A stretch of 64,000 nt of DNA from an uncultured Collinsella sp. (GTDB taxonomy: Bacteria > Actinomycetota > Coriobacteriia > Coriobacteriales > Coriobacteriaceae), in assembly GCA_959020715.1 (NCBI GenBank), contig CAUESV010000001.1, positions 1-64,000 on the forward strand, read 5' to 3'. The notes under the pieces were generated by a model, which was given only the letters and a program-made list of their open reading frames with translations, was not told the DNA's origin and ran no database searches. Of this stretch, positions 19,854-28,376 are shown piece after piece (positions within the stretch are counted from its first letter, which is position 1; each line of letters begins with the position of its first letter). A program made the position numbers and the translations under genes.

Positions 19854-20459
19854 CTACCCCGCCTCGCGCATCCAGCGATCGAACGTCCCCACGCACACGC
19901 CCAGGCACTTTGCTGCCTGGCTGCGGGTGATATCACCTGCCTCATAGCTATCGCGCACCAGCTCAAACTGAGGAGGGCACGGCTTACGAGGTCGACCGAA
20001 ACGGACCCCTCGCGCCCGCGCCGCTGCAATTCCCTCCGCCTGGCGCCGATGGATATTCTCGCGCTCCACCTGCGCCACGTAGCTCAGCAGTTGCAGCACA
20101 ATATCGACAATCAGGGTGTTGGTCACATCCGGCGCGCCGCTGGCCCTGACGCGCGTGTCAAGCAATGGCATGTCCAACACCACAATGGCAACCCCCAGCT
20201 CCTTGGTAATGCGTCGCCATTCCTCAAGAATCTCGGAGTAATTACGGCCAAGTCGGTCGATAGAAAGCACCACCAGCACGTCCCCGTCTCCCAGGACGTG
20301 CAGCAGCTCGCGATAACGCGGTCGATCGAAGTCCTTGCCGCTCGCATGGTCGGCATAAATATTCGCCGAGCCCACGCCATAGGCGCCCAGCGCATCCAGC
20401 TGCCGATTAAGGTTCTGATCGCGCGAACTCACCCGCGCATAACCGTACACCGTCGCCAT
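19854..20459 (-). CDS. Serine recombinase (resolvase/invertase family)
   Basis: 201 aa, apparently intact. The catalytic domain begins MATVYGYARVSSRDQNLNRQ with the nucleophile serine in YARVSS. It continues with LVVLSIDRLGRNYSEILEEW (conserved DRLGRN), a long E helix around QLLSYVAQVERENIHRRQ, and a C-terminal helix-turn-helix (GDITRSQAAKCLGVCVGTF). It has no neighbouring transposase, invertible segment or res array that I can see. The ATG at 20459 follows GGGGATGAG; an in-frame TTG at 20489 would fall inside a palindromic repeat. It may be a domesticated or mobile-element remnant. Confidence 0.85.
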   Translation of the reverse strand: MATVYGYARVSSRDQNLNRQLDALGAYGVGSANIYADHASGKDFDRPRYRELLHVLGDGDVLVVLSIDRLGRNYSEILEEWRRITKELGVAIVVLDMPLLDTRVRASGAPDVTNTLIVDIVLQLLSYVAQVERENIHRRQAEGIAAARARGVRFGRPRKPCPPQFELVRDSYEAGDITRSQAAKCLGVCVGTFDRWMREAG

Positions 20460-20478
20460 CTCATCCCCGCTTTCTTGT

Positions 20479-20517
20479 AAACCTGCCAAAAAGGGACAGG
20501 TTTATTTTGGTAGGTTT
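20479..20517. repeat. TGCCAAAAAGGGAC repeat (family C), copy 1
   Basis: Inverted arms AAACCTGCCAAAA (20479-20491) and TTTTGGTAGGTTT (20505-20517) with one mismatch; the middle reads AGGGACAGGTTTA. It lies 20 bp upstream of the serine recombinase start. A second copy is at 33521-33549. Confidence 0.75.
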
Positions 20518-20580
20518 TACCTCTCAAATAGCAGGTAAGCGGGCGGCCGAGCAGACGGCAAGGTAGCCACGATTCAAATG

Positions 20581-20610
20581 CGGAGGGCGGCCCCGAAAGA
20601 CCGCCCTCCG
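20581..20610 (-). terminator. Intrinsic terminator after rnr
   Basis: Perfect 10-bp stem CGGAGGGCGG (20581-20590) with CCGCCCTCCG (20601-20610). The minus strand continues CATTTGAAT, a weak U-tract. Confidence 0.6.
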
Positions 20611-20636
20611 CTCTCCCGCCACGAGTCGGGATTTAG

Positions 20637-22772
20637 CTAATGGATAAGCTTAAAGTCCAAGTGCCCGCGCGTGGTATTGACGCGCGAGACCTCGATGATC
20701 ACGCGCTGCCCCAGCTCGTAACGGGTGCCCGTGTCGGCACCTGTGAGCGTTAGCGCATCCTCGTCGAACTCGAACCACTCGTTGCCTAGGCTCTTGATCG
20801 AAACCAAGCCTTCGACCTGCGTCAGGTCCAAGCGCACAAAGAGGCCCATGCTGCTAACCCACGAGACGGTTCCGGCATAACGCTCGCCCAGACGGTCCTC
20901 ATAGTACTGGGCAATCTTGATCTTTTGCGTCGCATGGCTGGCGGCATCTGCCGCGCGCTCGGCATCGCTGCATGCGCGGCAGATCTGCGGCAGAATGCGC
21001 GGCAGCGACTCGCGCCCCTTGCCGATCAGCCGCGGCGTACGGACCAAGGCGTCCTTGCCGCCGAGCTGCTCATAGGCCAAATGCAGCTTGAGTACGCGGT
21101 GCACCACCAGATCGGGGTAGCGACGGATGGGACTCGTAAAGTGACAGTAGCACGGCGCGGCGAGCGCAAAGTGGCCCTCGTTGCGCGGCTTGTATAGCGC
21201 GCGCTGCATGCTGCGCAGAAGCAGCGTGTTAACGAGCGGTGCGTTGGCCGTACCGGCGGCAGCATCGACTGCAGCCTGCAGTTCATCGGGGCTCCCCAGG
21301 GCAATACCGGCAGCACGGCGATCGTCGATGATGCCGAGCTGCGCCAGCGCAACGGCGGCACCGTGCAGGCTATCGGGGCTCGGATCCTCATGCACGCGAT
21401 AGCAGGCCTCGATATCACGGTCTGCCAGCCACTCTGCAACGCACTCGTTGGCGAGCAGCATGGCTTCCTCGATAAGCGACGTGGCACACGAACGCTCACG
21501 CGCCACAATCTGCACGGGTACTCCGTCCTCATCCAATAGAGCGCGAATCTCGGCCGTGTCAAAATCGACTGAGCCGCGGGCACGACGAATACGACGGCGA
21601 AGTTCGGCGAGTTCGTTGGCGGCGACGAGGAAATCGCCGAGGTCGACGTTGTAGCCGCGAGCGGTCTCCTCGCACGCAAGACCGCGCTCAAGCGCTTCCT
21701 CGCGCGAGGTCTCAGCAGCCGCAACATCCTCGGCCGCACCCTCCAGCACCGAATACTCAACCGCGCCGGTACGCACCAGCAGAGCCTCGGCGCCGTCATA
21801 GTCCATACGCACACGCGAGCGAATCACGCTGGGGTACGGATCGTAATGCCGCACGCGACCCTGCGCATCGAGCTCGATATCGACGGTAAACGCAAGACGG
21901 TCCTCGTCAGGGCGAAGCGAGCACAGGTCACAGGACAGGCGTTCGGGTAGCATGGGAAGCACGCGATCGGCCAGATACACCGATGTCGTGCGATGGCGAG
22001 CCTCAAGATCGATATGCCCGTCCCAAGCCACATAGTGTGAAACGTCGGCGATATGCACGCCCAGCTTGTAGCCACCCTCGGGCGTACGCTCCAGCGAAAT
22101 GGCATCGTCAAAGTCGCGCGCGTCGACCGGGTCGATCGTGATGACAAAGCGGTCGCGCAAATCGCAGCGGAGCGGGTCCTTAAGCGCCGCGGACACATCG
22201 AGCGAAAGCCCCTCGGCCTCGTCTAGCGCGGCCTCGGGATAGCTATCGGTATAGCCGTAACGCGCCATCACATATTGAACGCCCAAATCGGGCGCGTCAT
22301 CTCCGCCAATGCGGCGTTCGATCGTCACAGTGCCCGATTCCAGGCGCGTCGGGTAGGTCAAAATGCGCGCGACAACAGCATCACCCGGGTGGACACCCAG
22401 ACGATCCGCCGAGGTATCCTCGGGCAAAATGAAGAAGTCGGCCTTCAGGCGCGAATCGAGCGGCTCAATCACACCGAGCGGACCGGCGGTCTGGTACGTG
22501 CCCACCACGCTTATAGCTGCGCGCTCAACCACGCCCTCGATCACGGCGCGACGCTCGCCATGCGGGCTGTTCTTAATGCTCACGGCAACGGTATCGCCGT
22601 CCATGATCTCGCGCTTACCGCGGCCCATGACCTTGTAGTCGCCATTCTCGGTTATGATATAGGCACTGTGCTCATGGAGCTGCACGCGTCCGGTCAGGCT
22701 CGGACGGCGCTCGCTGCGCACCGGCCCGCGCTTATTGCGAGCTCCACGCTTATGCTTATTATTGCGCCCCAT
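20637..22772 (-). CDS. rnr: Ribonuclease R (RNase II/R family exoribonuclease)
   Basis: 711 aa. It is a processive 3'-5' exoribonuclease for structured RNA, active in mRNA and rRNA turnover. It has a basic N-terminus (NNKHKRGARNKRG), OB/cold-shock domains, and the RNB catalytic domain with ITIDPVDARDFDDAISL, whose aspartates bind Mg2+, and HIADVSHYVAWDGHID. FTSPIRRYPDLVVHR is another hallmark. A C-terminal S1 domain contains YAGTVSWVSSMGLFVRLD. The protein is a little short compared with E. coli RNase R. It is transcribed alone; a hairpin at 22842-22871 separates it from ftsX. Confidence 0.93.
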   Translation of the reverse strand: MGRNNKHKRGARNKRGPVRSERRPSLTGRVQLHEHSAYIITENGDYKVMGRGKREIMDGDTVAVSIKNSPHGERRAVIEGVVERAAISVVGTYQTAGPLGVIEPLDSRLKADFFILPEDTSADRLGVHPGDAVVARILTYPTRLESGTVTIERRIGGDDAPDLGVQYVMARYGYTDSYPEAALDEAEGLSLDVSAALKDPLRCDLRDRFVITIDPVDARDFDDAISLERTPEGGYKLGVHIADVSHYVAWDGHIDLEARHRTTSVYLADRVLPMLPERLSCDLCSLRPDEDRLAFTVDIELDAQGRVRHYDPYPSVIRSRVRMDYDGAEALLVRTGAVEYSVLEGAAEDVAAAETSREEALERGLACEETARGYNVDLGDFLVAANELAELRRRIRRARGSVDFDTAEIRALLDEDGVPVQIVARERSCATSLIEEAMLLANECVAEWLADRDIEACYRVHEDPSPDSLHGAAVALAQLGIIDDRRAAGIALGSPDELQAAVDAAAGTANAPLVNTLLLRSMQRALYKPRNEGHFALAAPCYCHFTSPIRRYPDLVVHRVLKLHLAYEQLGGKDALVRTPRLIGKGRESLPRILPQICRACSDAERAADAASHATQKIKIAQYYEDRLGERYAGTVSWVSSMGLFVRLDLTQVEGLVSIKSLGNEWFEFDEDALTLTGADTGTRYELGQRVIIEVSRVNTTRGHLDFKLIH

Positions 22773-22835
22773 GGCGCCTCCTAACTATCGATGGTCGTTT
22801 ACACCCCAAGAGTCTACCCAAATGGTCCTTAGGGG

Positions 22836-22871
22836 ACAAAAAACGGGCCGCCCCATAAGAGACGACCCGTT
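22836..22871 (-). terminator. Intrinsic terminator after ftsX
   Basis: AACGGGCCG (22842-22850) pairs with CGACCCGTT (22863-22871), one mismatch. The minus strand then reads TTTTTTGTCC. Confidence 0.75.
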
Positions 22872-22895
22872 GGAAGGGACGAATTCCAGGCATGC

Positions 22896-23816
22896 CTACA
22901 CGCGCAGGTAGCGGCGCATGGCGATGGCAGAACCAAAGAGACCGATAATCACGCCAACCAGAATCAGCGCAGCATAGGTCACCAGGTAGTACTGCATCGG
23001 CAGGGCAAACGACATCCAGCCGATGCTCTCCTGCAGACGCGGAATCATCAGATTGCGCAGCAGCTCCAGAACGCCGATGGAAAGCAGCGAGCCCAAAATG
23101 GCCTGCAGTACGCCCTCGGTGATAAACGGGCCACGAATGAAGCCGTTGCTGGCGCCGACCAGACGCATAATCGCAATCTCACGACGACGCGCCGTGATGG
23201 ACAGGCGAATCGTGTTGTTGATGAAGATGAATGCGATAAAGGTCAGAAGGCCAACGAGCACCACGGCGGCGATGCGGATGTAGTTGGTCACCTGGAACAG
23301 GCGGCTCACTTCCTCCTGGCCGTACAGCACGCTCGCGTTGACGTCGCCGTCGTCCGCGATCTTCTGAAAATCGGCGTTCTTCTTGAGCTTCTTGGCCGTG
23401 CTCTCGACCTGAGACGGATCGTCCATCTCAATCGCAAACGAAGCCGGCAGCGGGTTCTGGCCATCGAGCGCGCTCATGGTGGCGTCGGCGTTGCCCGACA
23501 TCTTGCTCGTATACTCGGCCAGCGCGTCGTCCTTGTCCTTATAGGTCACGGACTTGACGTTATTCCAGGTCTTAAGCTCGGCCTCAAAAGCCTGAACATC
23601 GGCCTGATCGGCGTCATCGCTAATGAACGCGTTGATGACAACCTGATCCTCGACGGTGCCGATCACGGAGTTCAGCATCGCGGAGCCCATGATGAACAGG
23701 CCGATGATAAACAGCGAAAGGAAGATCGTGATGACGGCGCCGAGCGAGGTAGTCCAGTTACGGAAGAAGTGGCTGATTGCCTCTTTGAAGGAGTAGCCCA
23801 CGTTAGTTGGTGCCAT
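22896..23816 (-). CDS. ftsX: Cell division protein FtsX
   Basis: 306 aa. It is the membrane partner of FtsE and couples ATP hydrolysis to activation of peptidoglycan hydrolases at the division site. Topology visible: one N-terminal helix (LGAVITIFLSLFIIGLFI), an extracytoplasmic domain of about 120 residues, then three C-terminal helices with the FtsX/MacB pattern (NTIRLSITARRREIAIMRLVGASNGFI). The start overlaps the ftsE end by 14 bp. It closes a two-gene operon. Confidence 0.95.
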   Translation of the reverse strand: MAPTNVGYSFKEAISHFFRNWTTSLGAVITIFLSLFIIGLFIMGSAMLNSVIGTVEDQVVINAFISDDADQADVQAFEAELKTWNNVKSVTYKDKDDALAEYTSKMSGNADATMSALDGQNPLPASFAIEMDDPSQVESTAKKLKKNADFQKIADDGDVNASVLYGQEEVSRLFQVTNYIRIAAVVLVGLLTFIAFIFINNTIRLSITARRREIAIMRLVGASNGFIRGPFITEGVLQAILGSLLSIGVLELLRNLMIPRLQESIGWMSFALPMQYYLVTYAALILVGVIIGLFGSAIAMRRYLRV

Positions 23817-25023
23817 AGTTGCCGTAACCTCCCCTCTCCTGGTCGCGGATAACGTGGCCGCCCTCGAGGGCGATCACGCGACGGTGCATGCTATCGACCA
23901 TCTCGCGGTCGTGCGTGGCGACGATCACGGTGGTGCCGGTGCGGTTAATACGCTCGAGCAGCTTCATGATGCCCAGCGAGATCGCCGGGTCGAGGTTACC
24001 CGTGGGCTCGTCGCAGATCAGCAGCGGCGGACGGTTGACCATAGCGCGGGCGACGGCAACGCGCTGCTGCTCGCCACCGGAAAGCTGGTCGGGCAGCGAG
24101 TCCATCTGATCGGCAAGACCGACCAGACGCAGCACCTCGGGCACCTGGCTGCGAATGACGCCCTTGGGCTTGCCGATGCACTGCAGGGCAAACGCCACGT
24201 TTTCGTAGGCGGTTTTTTGCGGCAAAAGCTTAAAGTCCTGGAACACGGCGCCAATCTGGCGGCGCAGGAACGGAACCTTGCGGTTCTTGATCTTCATGAG
24301 GTCCTGACCGGCAACCAGGATGCGACCGCTCGTCGGCTTGACGTCGCGGTTGAGCGTCGACAGCAGCGTGGTCTTACCCGAGCCGGAGTGACCGACCAGG
24401 AAGACGAACTCGCCCGGATAGATCTCGATGTTGATGTCGTCGAGTGCGGGCTTATTGGGCTGTGCCGGATAGATCTTGGTGACATGCTCCATAAGGATGA
24501 CGGGCTCGACACCGGCCTGCTTGGCCATCTTCTTGCGGCTGGCCTGCGGATCGATAGGCGCAAACACCGACGTGAAATCGGGATTGTTGAGCGCGTTATC
24601 GAGGCTTGCGACCTCGGCGGCCTGATCGCTCTCGACCACCGGGGCAGCAGGCTGCGTGGGGTCGGGAATAGCGGCAAAGAGACCGGACTGCGCAGGCTGA
24701 GGAGCCGGCGTCGCAGGGGCCATGGGGTCGGGAATGCCGGCCATGGTAGGCTGCGGCGTGGCAGCGCCAGCCTGAGGCTGCTCCACGCGAGCGGTCACGG
24801 CCTGAACGGGCTCAAAACCCGCCGTGCCGGAAAGCGCGACATCGCTGGTTGGATTGTAGGCAAAGGGATCGGATGCCGGCTGTGCCTGATCTGCCGGCTG
24901 AGCGGGGGCCTGAGCAACAGGCTGGCCCTCTGAATCCGGAGTGGCGAAACGACTGCCCTGGACGCCTGTCTGCGTCTTGGGGGCATCATCGCCCGCACCG
25001 GAGGTACGGAAGTGGTTACCCAC
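23803..25023 (-). CDS. ftsE: Cell division ATP-binding protein FtsE with long N-terminal extension
   Basis: 406 aa, against about 228 in typical FtsE. The C-terminal ABC domain is complete: Walker A GHSGSGKTTLL, Q-loop AVFQDFKLLP, signature LSGGEQQRVAVARA, Walker B LLICDEPTGNLDP and the H-loop histidine in VATHDRE. The first 175 or so residues are rich in Pro, Ala and Gln (for example QAPAQPADQAQPASDPFAY) and look disordered. The GTG at 25023 has AAGGAG 5 nt upstream, so the extension is probably translated; an internal start near MAKQAGVEPV would give a standard FtsE. It overlaps ftsX. Confidence 0.92.
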   Translation of the reverse strand: MGNHFRTSGAGDDAPKTQTGVQGSRFATPDSEGQPVAQAPAQPADQAQPASDPFAYNPTSDVALSGTAGFEPVQAVTARVEQPQAGAATPQPTMAGIPDPMAPATPAPQPAQSGLFAAIPDPTQPAAPVVESDQAAEVASLDNALNNPDFTSVFAPIDPQASRKKMAKQAGVEPVILMEHVTKIYPAQPNKPALDDINIEIYPGEFVFLVGHSGSGKTTLLSTLNRDVKPTSGRILVAGQDLMKIKNRKVPFLRRQIGAVFQDFKLLPQKTAYENVAFALQCIGKPKGVIRSQVPEVLRLVGLADQMDSLPDQLSGGEQQRVAVARAMVNRPPLLICDEPTGNLDPAISLGIMKLLERINRTGTTVIVATHDREMVDSMHRRVIALEGGHVIRDQERGGYGNYGTN

Positions 25024-25136
25024 TGGTGCTCCTTATCGTCGTGCGTTTAAACTACATGAGCGCTTAATATTTTAGCAGCATTAGCTTTGCTGCACATAAG
25101 AAGCATGGCCGTGTTTGGGTCCCTCCGGCCCTCTCC

Positions 25137-25259
25137 GGCCGGACACAAGGTTACTCTCCAAATCGTCCTCGGACATGTCGGAGCCCCCGCTGCGCACTAC
25201 GTGCGGCGGGGGCTCCTCCGTCCTGCGGAAAGATTTGGAGAGTAACCCTGTGCCCGGCC
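25137..25259. repeat. 123-bp cruciform repeat (nested inverted repeat)
   Basis: Outer arms 25137-25164 and 25232-25259 match over 28 bp with two mismatches (core GGTTACTCTCCAAATC). An inner inverted repeat, GGAGCCCCCGC with GCGGGGGCTCC, sits near the centre. The size and nesting resemble a MITE-like or large REP-type element. Confidence 0.8.
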
Positions 25260-25384
25260 TGCGGTAACTAAGGGGTCGTTGCGTTTTACTTGGGTACAGC
25301 GGCGCTATGCTTGGGGGCTGAATTGCACTTGGCTGGGATGGGCCCTTATCCCAATAGAAATCCTGCTTGATACGGCCTCTTTAG

Positions 25385-25453
25385 AAGTTGCGGTGAAATA
25401 GGGATTGTTTTAGCAGTTAAAAGCCCTAATCAGTCCTTATTTCACCGCAACTT
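25385..25453. repeat. GTTGCGGTGAAATA repeat (family D, 16-37-16), copy 1
   Basis: Perfect arms AAGTTGCGGTGAAATA (25385-25400) and TATTTCACCGCAACTT (25438-25453), with a 37-nt spacer. A second copy with the same 37-nt spacing is at 26248-26314. Confidence 0.85.
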
Positions 25454-25542
25454 ATATTGGGGCTCATTGTTGCGCAACTTGGATTTGAATTATCGCTTTA
25501 CAGTGGCCTCGATAGGAACGCCTATGGTTGTGGGAGGCTAGT

Positions 25543-26274
25543 ATGAATTGTCCTTATTGTGGGGCCGAGTTGCGCGATGGCGTGAGGTACTGCACGGCGT
25601 GCGGGGCTGCCGTCAATAGCATCTCTGCTGATTCTGGGCTTCGAGTAAAGCCTCGGAACCACGTTGCGGTCATCCTTGCCTGCATGCTGGTAATTGGCAT
25701 TATCGGCGGTAGCTGTTTGGGTCTTTATCTGCGGCAGATTTTTTCCCACTTTATATCGGCTCATTCGGAGCATGCTATCGTGCTCAACATCTCTGCCGCA
25801 GGTTGGGATACCGATAGCGGGACCTCACGTGTTCCGATACACATTACGGGCAAGACTGTCGACGGGATAACGGTCGACAAAGTTGAGTTCGTCGCCTCCG
25901 ACGGTTCCGGTATCAGCCTCATTCAAGGTGTATACACGCTCGAGGCGGCAGGTTCCCCCATCGCCACCGATGGCAAGATTTATCAAATTCCCTGTACGAG
26001 CGCGACGCTCGTCCTCGACAATGTCTTTGCCGCAGGCGAAACGATCAATCTCGCCGAGCTCGCTGAGCAGGATTCGATACTCACCTTCTGTCCCATCGTT
26101 GCCGGCGATATGACCAACGACGAAATCTATGATGCCGCCCTGCTCGCCATGACATATAAAGGCGACGACGCCCCCGATGTTGCCGCACTGTGCCAAGCGG
26201 CAATAGATCGACGTGCCGCCGCCAGCACAAGCGGGAACGCCTTCGAAAGTTGCGGTGAAATACGGATTAATTGA
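25543..26274 (+). CDS. Zinc-ribbon membrane-anchored protein
   Basis: 243 aa from the ATG at 25543, with GGGAGG upstream. An N-terminal zinc ribbon (MNCPYCGAELRDGVRYCTAC, four Cys) is cytoplasmic, followed by one helix (VAVILACMLVIGIIGGSCLG) and an extracytoplasmic domain of about 180 residues with beta-rich sequence. It belongs to the broad zinc-ribbon plus TM group whose function is unknown. The last nine codons (SCGEIRIN and stop) are encoded by a family D palindrome, so the C-terminus has been shaped by the repeat. Codon use is less GC-rich than its neighbours. Family D copies lie on both sides. Confidence 0.8.
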   Translation: MNCPYCGAELRDGVRYCTACGAAVNSISADSGLRVKPRNHVAVILACMLVIGIIGGSCLGLYLRQIFSHFISAHSEHAIVLNISAAGWDTDSGTSRVPIHITGKTVDGITVDKVEFVASDGSGISLIQGVYTLEAAGSPIATDGKIYQIPCTSATLVLDNVFAAGETINLAELAEQDSILTFCPIVAGDMTNDEIYDAALLAMTYKGDDAPDVAALCQAAIDRRAAASTSGNAFESCGEIRIN

Positions 26275-26314
26275 GCCTTTAGGCTGGCAAAACAGTCCTT
26301 ATTTCACCGCAACT
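26248..26314. repeat. GTTGCGGTGAAATA repeat (family D), copy 2
   Basis: Perfect 15-bp arms AGTTGCGGTGAAATA (26248-26262) and TATTTCACCGCAACT (26300-26314), spacer 37 nt. The left arm forms the 3' end of the zinc-ribbon coding sequence. Confidence 0.85.
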
Positions 26315-26315
26315 G

Positions 26316-26350
26316 AAACGGGGGCGTCCTCTTTGAGAACGCCCCCGTTT
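26316..26350. terminator. Bidirectional terminator between zinc-ribbon gene and transketolase
   Basis: Perfect 12-bp stem, AAACGGGGGCGT (26316-26327) with ACGCCCCCGTTT (26339-26350). The plus strand continues TTGG, giving a TTTT tract; the minus strand has a short TTT. It probably serves both convergent genes. Confidence 0.75.
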
Positions 26351-26395
26351 TGGATTGCATACGGTTGCTGAAGCGATGCTTTGCCTCGTCTTGCC

Positions 26396-27337
26396 TTATG
26401 CCAAGAACTCCTTGGTGGTCGCCACGATGTTGGCGGCGTCCAGGCCGTACTTGTGCAGGAGCTCGGCGCCCGGGCCAGACTCACCGAAGGTGTCGTTGAC
26501 GCCGATCTTCTTGAGCGGCGTCGGGCACTGCTCGCACAGGACGTCGGCAACGGCGCTGCCCAGGCCACCGATCACGGAGTGCTCCTCGACGGTCACGACG
26601 TGGCCGGTCTTGGTGGCGCTCTTGACGATCAGGTCGGCGTCGATGGGCTTGATGGTGTGCATGTTGATGACCTCGGCATCGATGCCCTCGGCAGCAAGCT
26701 GCTCAGCGGCCTCGAGCGCCTCGCCGACCATCAGGCCGCAGGCGATGATGGTGACGTCGGTGCCCTCGCGCATGACGATGCCCTTGCCCACCTCGAACTT
26801 GTAGGTCTCGGGGTCGTTGATAACCGGCGAGGCCAGACGGGCGAAGCGCATATACACGGGGCCGTCGCACTCGTAGGCGGCGCGCGTCACGGCACGGGCC
26901 TCGATGTCGTCGGCAGGAACGATCACGGTCATGCCGGGGATGACGCGCATGAGGGCGATATCCTCGCAGCACTGGTGCGTGGCGCCATCCTCGCCCACCG
27001 AGATACCGGCGTGCGTGGCACCGATCTTAACGTTAAGGTGCGGATAGCCGATGGAGTTGCGGACCTGCTCAAAGGCGCGGCCGGCGGCAAACATGGCAAA
27101 GCTGCTCGCGAAGGCGACGCGGCCGGTGGTTGCGATACCGGCGGCAACACCCATCAGGTTGCTCTCGGCGATGCCCACATCGAAGAAGCGGTCGGGGCAG
27201 GCGGCCTTAAACTTGCCGGTCTGCGTGGCGGCGGCCAGGTCGGCGTCGAGGACCACAAAGTCGTCGTGCTCGTTGGCGAGCTCGACGAGGGCCTCGCCGT
27301 AGCTTACACGCGTGGCGATTTTCTTGACGTCTGCCAT
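26396..27337 (-). CDS. Transketolase, C-terminal subunit
   Basis: 313 aa from the ATG at 27337. It is the pyrimidine-binding and C-terminal part of a transketolase encoded as two chains. Visible: VLDADLAAATQTGKF, the ThDP-pyrimidine region FDVGIAESNLMGVAAGIA, EDGATHQCCEDIALMRVIPG, and GHVVTVEEHSVIGGLGSAV in the C-terminal domain. With the N-terminal subunit it moves two-carbon units in the non-oxidative pentose phosphate pathway. The gene starts 1 bp after the N-terminal subunit's stop. Confidence 0.93.
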   Translation of the reverse strand: MADVKKIATRVSYGEALVELANEHDDFVVLDADLAAATQTGKFKAACPDRFFDVGIAESNLMGVAAGIATTGRVAFASSFAMFAAGRAFEQVRNSIGYPHLNVKIGATHAGISVGEDGATHQCCEDIALMRVIPGMTVIVPADDIEARAVTRAAYECDGPVYMRFARLASPVINDPETYKFEVGKGIVMREGTDVTIIACGLMVGEALEAAEQLAAEGIDAEVINMHTIKPIDADLIVKSATKTGHVVTVEEHSVIGGLGSAVADVLCEQCPTPLKKIGVNDTFGESGPGAELLHKYGLDAANIVATTKEFLA

Positions 27338-27338
27338 C

Positions 27339-28169
27339 CTAGAGCTCCTCTCCGGCGGCCGTGAGCTCTGCCATGGCCTGCTCAAACTGTTCATCGTTGG
27401 GGGCCTTGCCGTGCCAACCAACCTGGTTCTCCATAAAGGACACGCCCTTGCCCTTCAGGGTCTCGGCGATAATGGCGGTCGGCTGGCCCTTGGTAGCGCG
27501 AGCCTCGGCAAAGGCGGCGCGAATCTGATCGAAATCGTTGCCGTCGGCAAGCTCCACCACGTGGAACTTAAAGGCGCGGAACTTGTCGGCGAGCGGCATG
27601 GGGTCGTTGACCTCCTCGACGGGGCCATCGATCTGCAGGCCATTGTGGTCGACGATCACGCAAAGGTTATCGAGCTGCTGGTTGCCGGCAAACATGGCGG
27701 CCTCCCAGACCTGGCCTTCCTCGCTCTCGCCATCACCCAGCAGGGCGTAGGTGCGATAGTCATCGCCCCAGTGCTTGGCGGCAACGGCCATACCCACGGC
27801 GGCGGAAATGCCCTGGCCGAGCGAGCCGGTGGACATGTCGACGCCCGGGGTGTCGTTCATGTTGGGGTGGCCCTGCAGGTGGCTGCCGATATGGCGCAGC
27901 GTCTCGAGGTCCTCCTTGGGGAAGAACCCACGCTCGGCGAGCACGGCGTACAGACCCGGAGCACAGTGGCCCTTGGAGAGCACAAAGCGATCGCGGTCGG
28001 CCTTGCGGGGATCGGCCGGGTCGACGTTCATTTCCTCAAAGTACAGATAGGTCATGATGTCGGCAGCGCCGAGCGAACCGCCCGGATGGCCGGACTTGGC
28101 AGCGTGCACGCCGGTGACGATGCCCTTCCTTACCTCGTTGGCAACCTTTTTGAGCTCTTCGTCGCTCAT
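27339..28169 (-). CDS. Transketolase, N-terminal subunit
   Basis: 276 aa. It is the thiamine diphosphate-binding half of the split enzyme. It starts MSDEELKKVANEVRKGIVTG and contains AAKSGHPGGSLGAADI, VLSKGHCAPGLYAVLA, GSLGQGISAAVGMA and the ThDP motif LLGDGESEEGQVWEAAMFA, which runs on to VDHNGLQIDG. It is encoded directly upstream of the C-terminal half with a 1-bp gap, as in many anaerobes and actinobacteria. Confidence 0.93.
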   Translation of the reverse strand: MSDEELKKVANEVRKGIVTGVHAAKSGHPGGSLGAADIMTYLYFEEMNVDPADPRKADRDRFVLSKGHCAPGLYAVLAERGFFPKEDLETLRHIGSHLQGHPNMNDTPGVDMSTGSLGQGISAAVGMAVAAKHWGDDYRTYALLGDGESEEGQVWEAAMFAGNQQLDNLCVIVDHNGLQIDGPVEEVNDPMPLADKFRAFKFHVVELADGNDFDQIRAAFAEARATKGQPTAIIAETLKGKGVSFMENQVGWHGKAPNDEQFEQAMAELTAAGEEL

Positions 28170-28376
28170 TGTGCCTTCCTTTCATCCTCATTAGACAAAA
28201 TGCGCACGGCACCGAAGGTAATCCCAACACAGCCGCAATGCACGTACGTCATTCATTATGCTGGAAACTGATGGCTTTACCAGAGTTTTTATCATTATTT
28301 GAACAATTTAGCAGGCAGAACCGCTGATGAAACGGTTTATCAATGTGAACGTCTTTTGGATGGAACGCGGTCGCCC

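Larger units (their letters stand above)
25024..25542. other. Intergenic region ftsE / zinc-ribbon gene
   Basis: About 520 bp without a gene, mostly two palindromic elements (25137-25259 and 25385-25453). The ftsE promoter must lie near the left end, and the zinc-ribbon gene promoter between 25454 and 25530, where the sequence is AT-rich (TTATCGCTTTACAGT). Confidence 0.5.
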
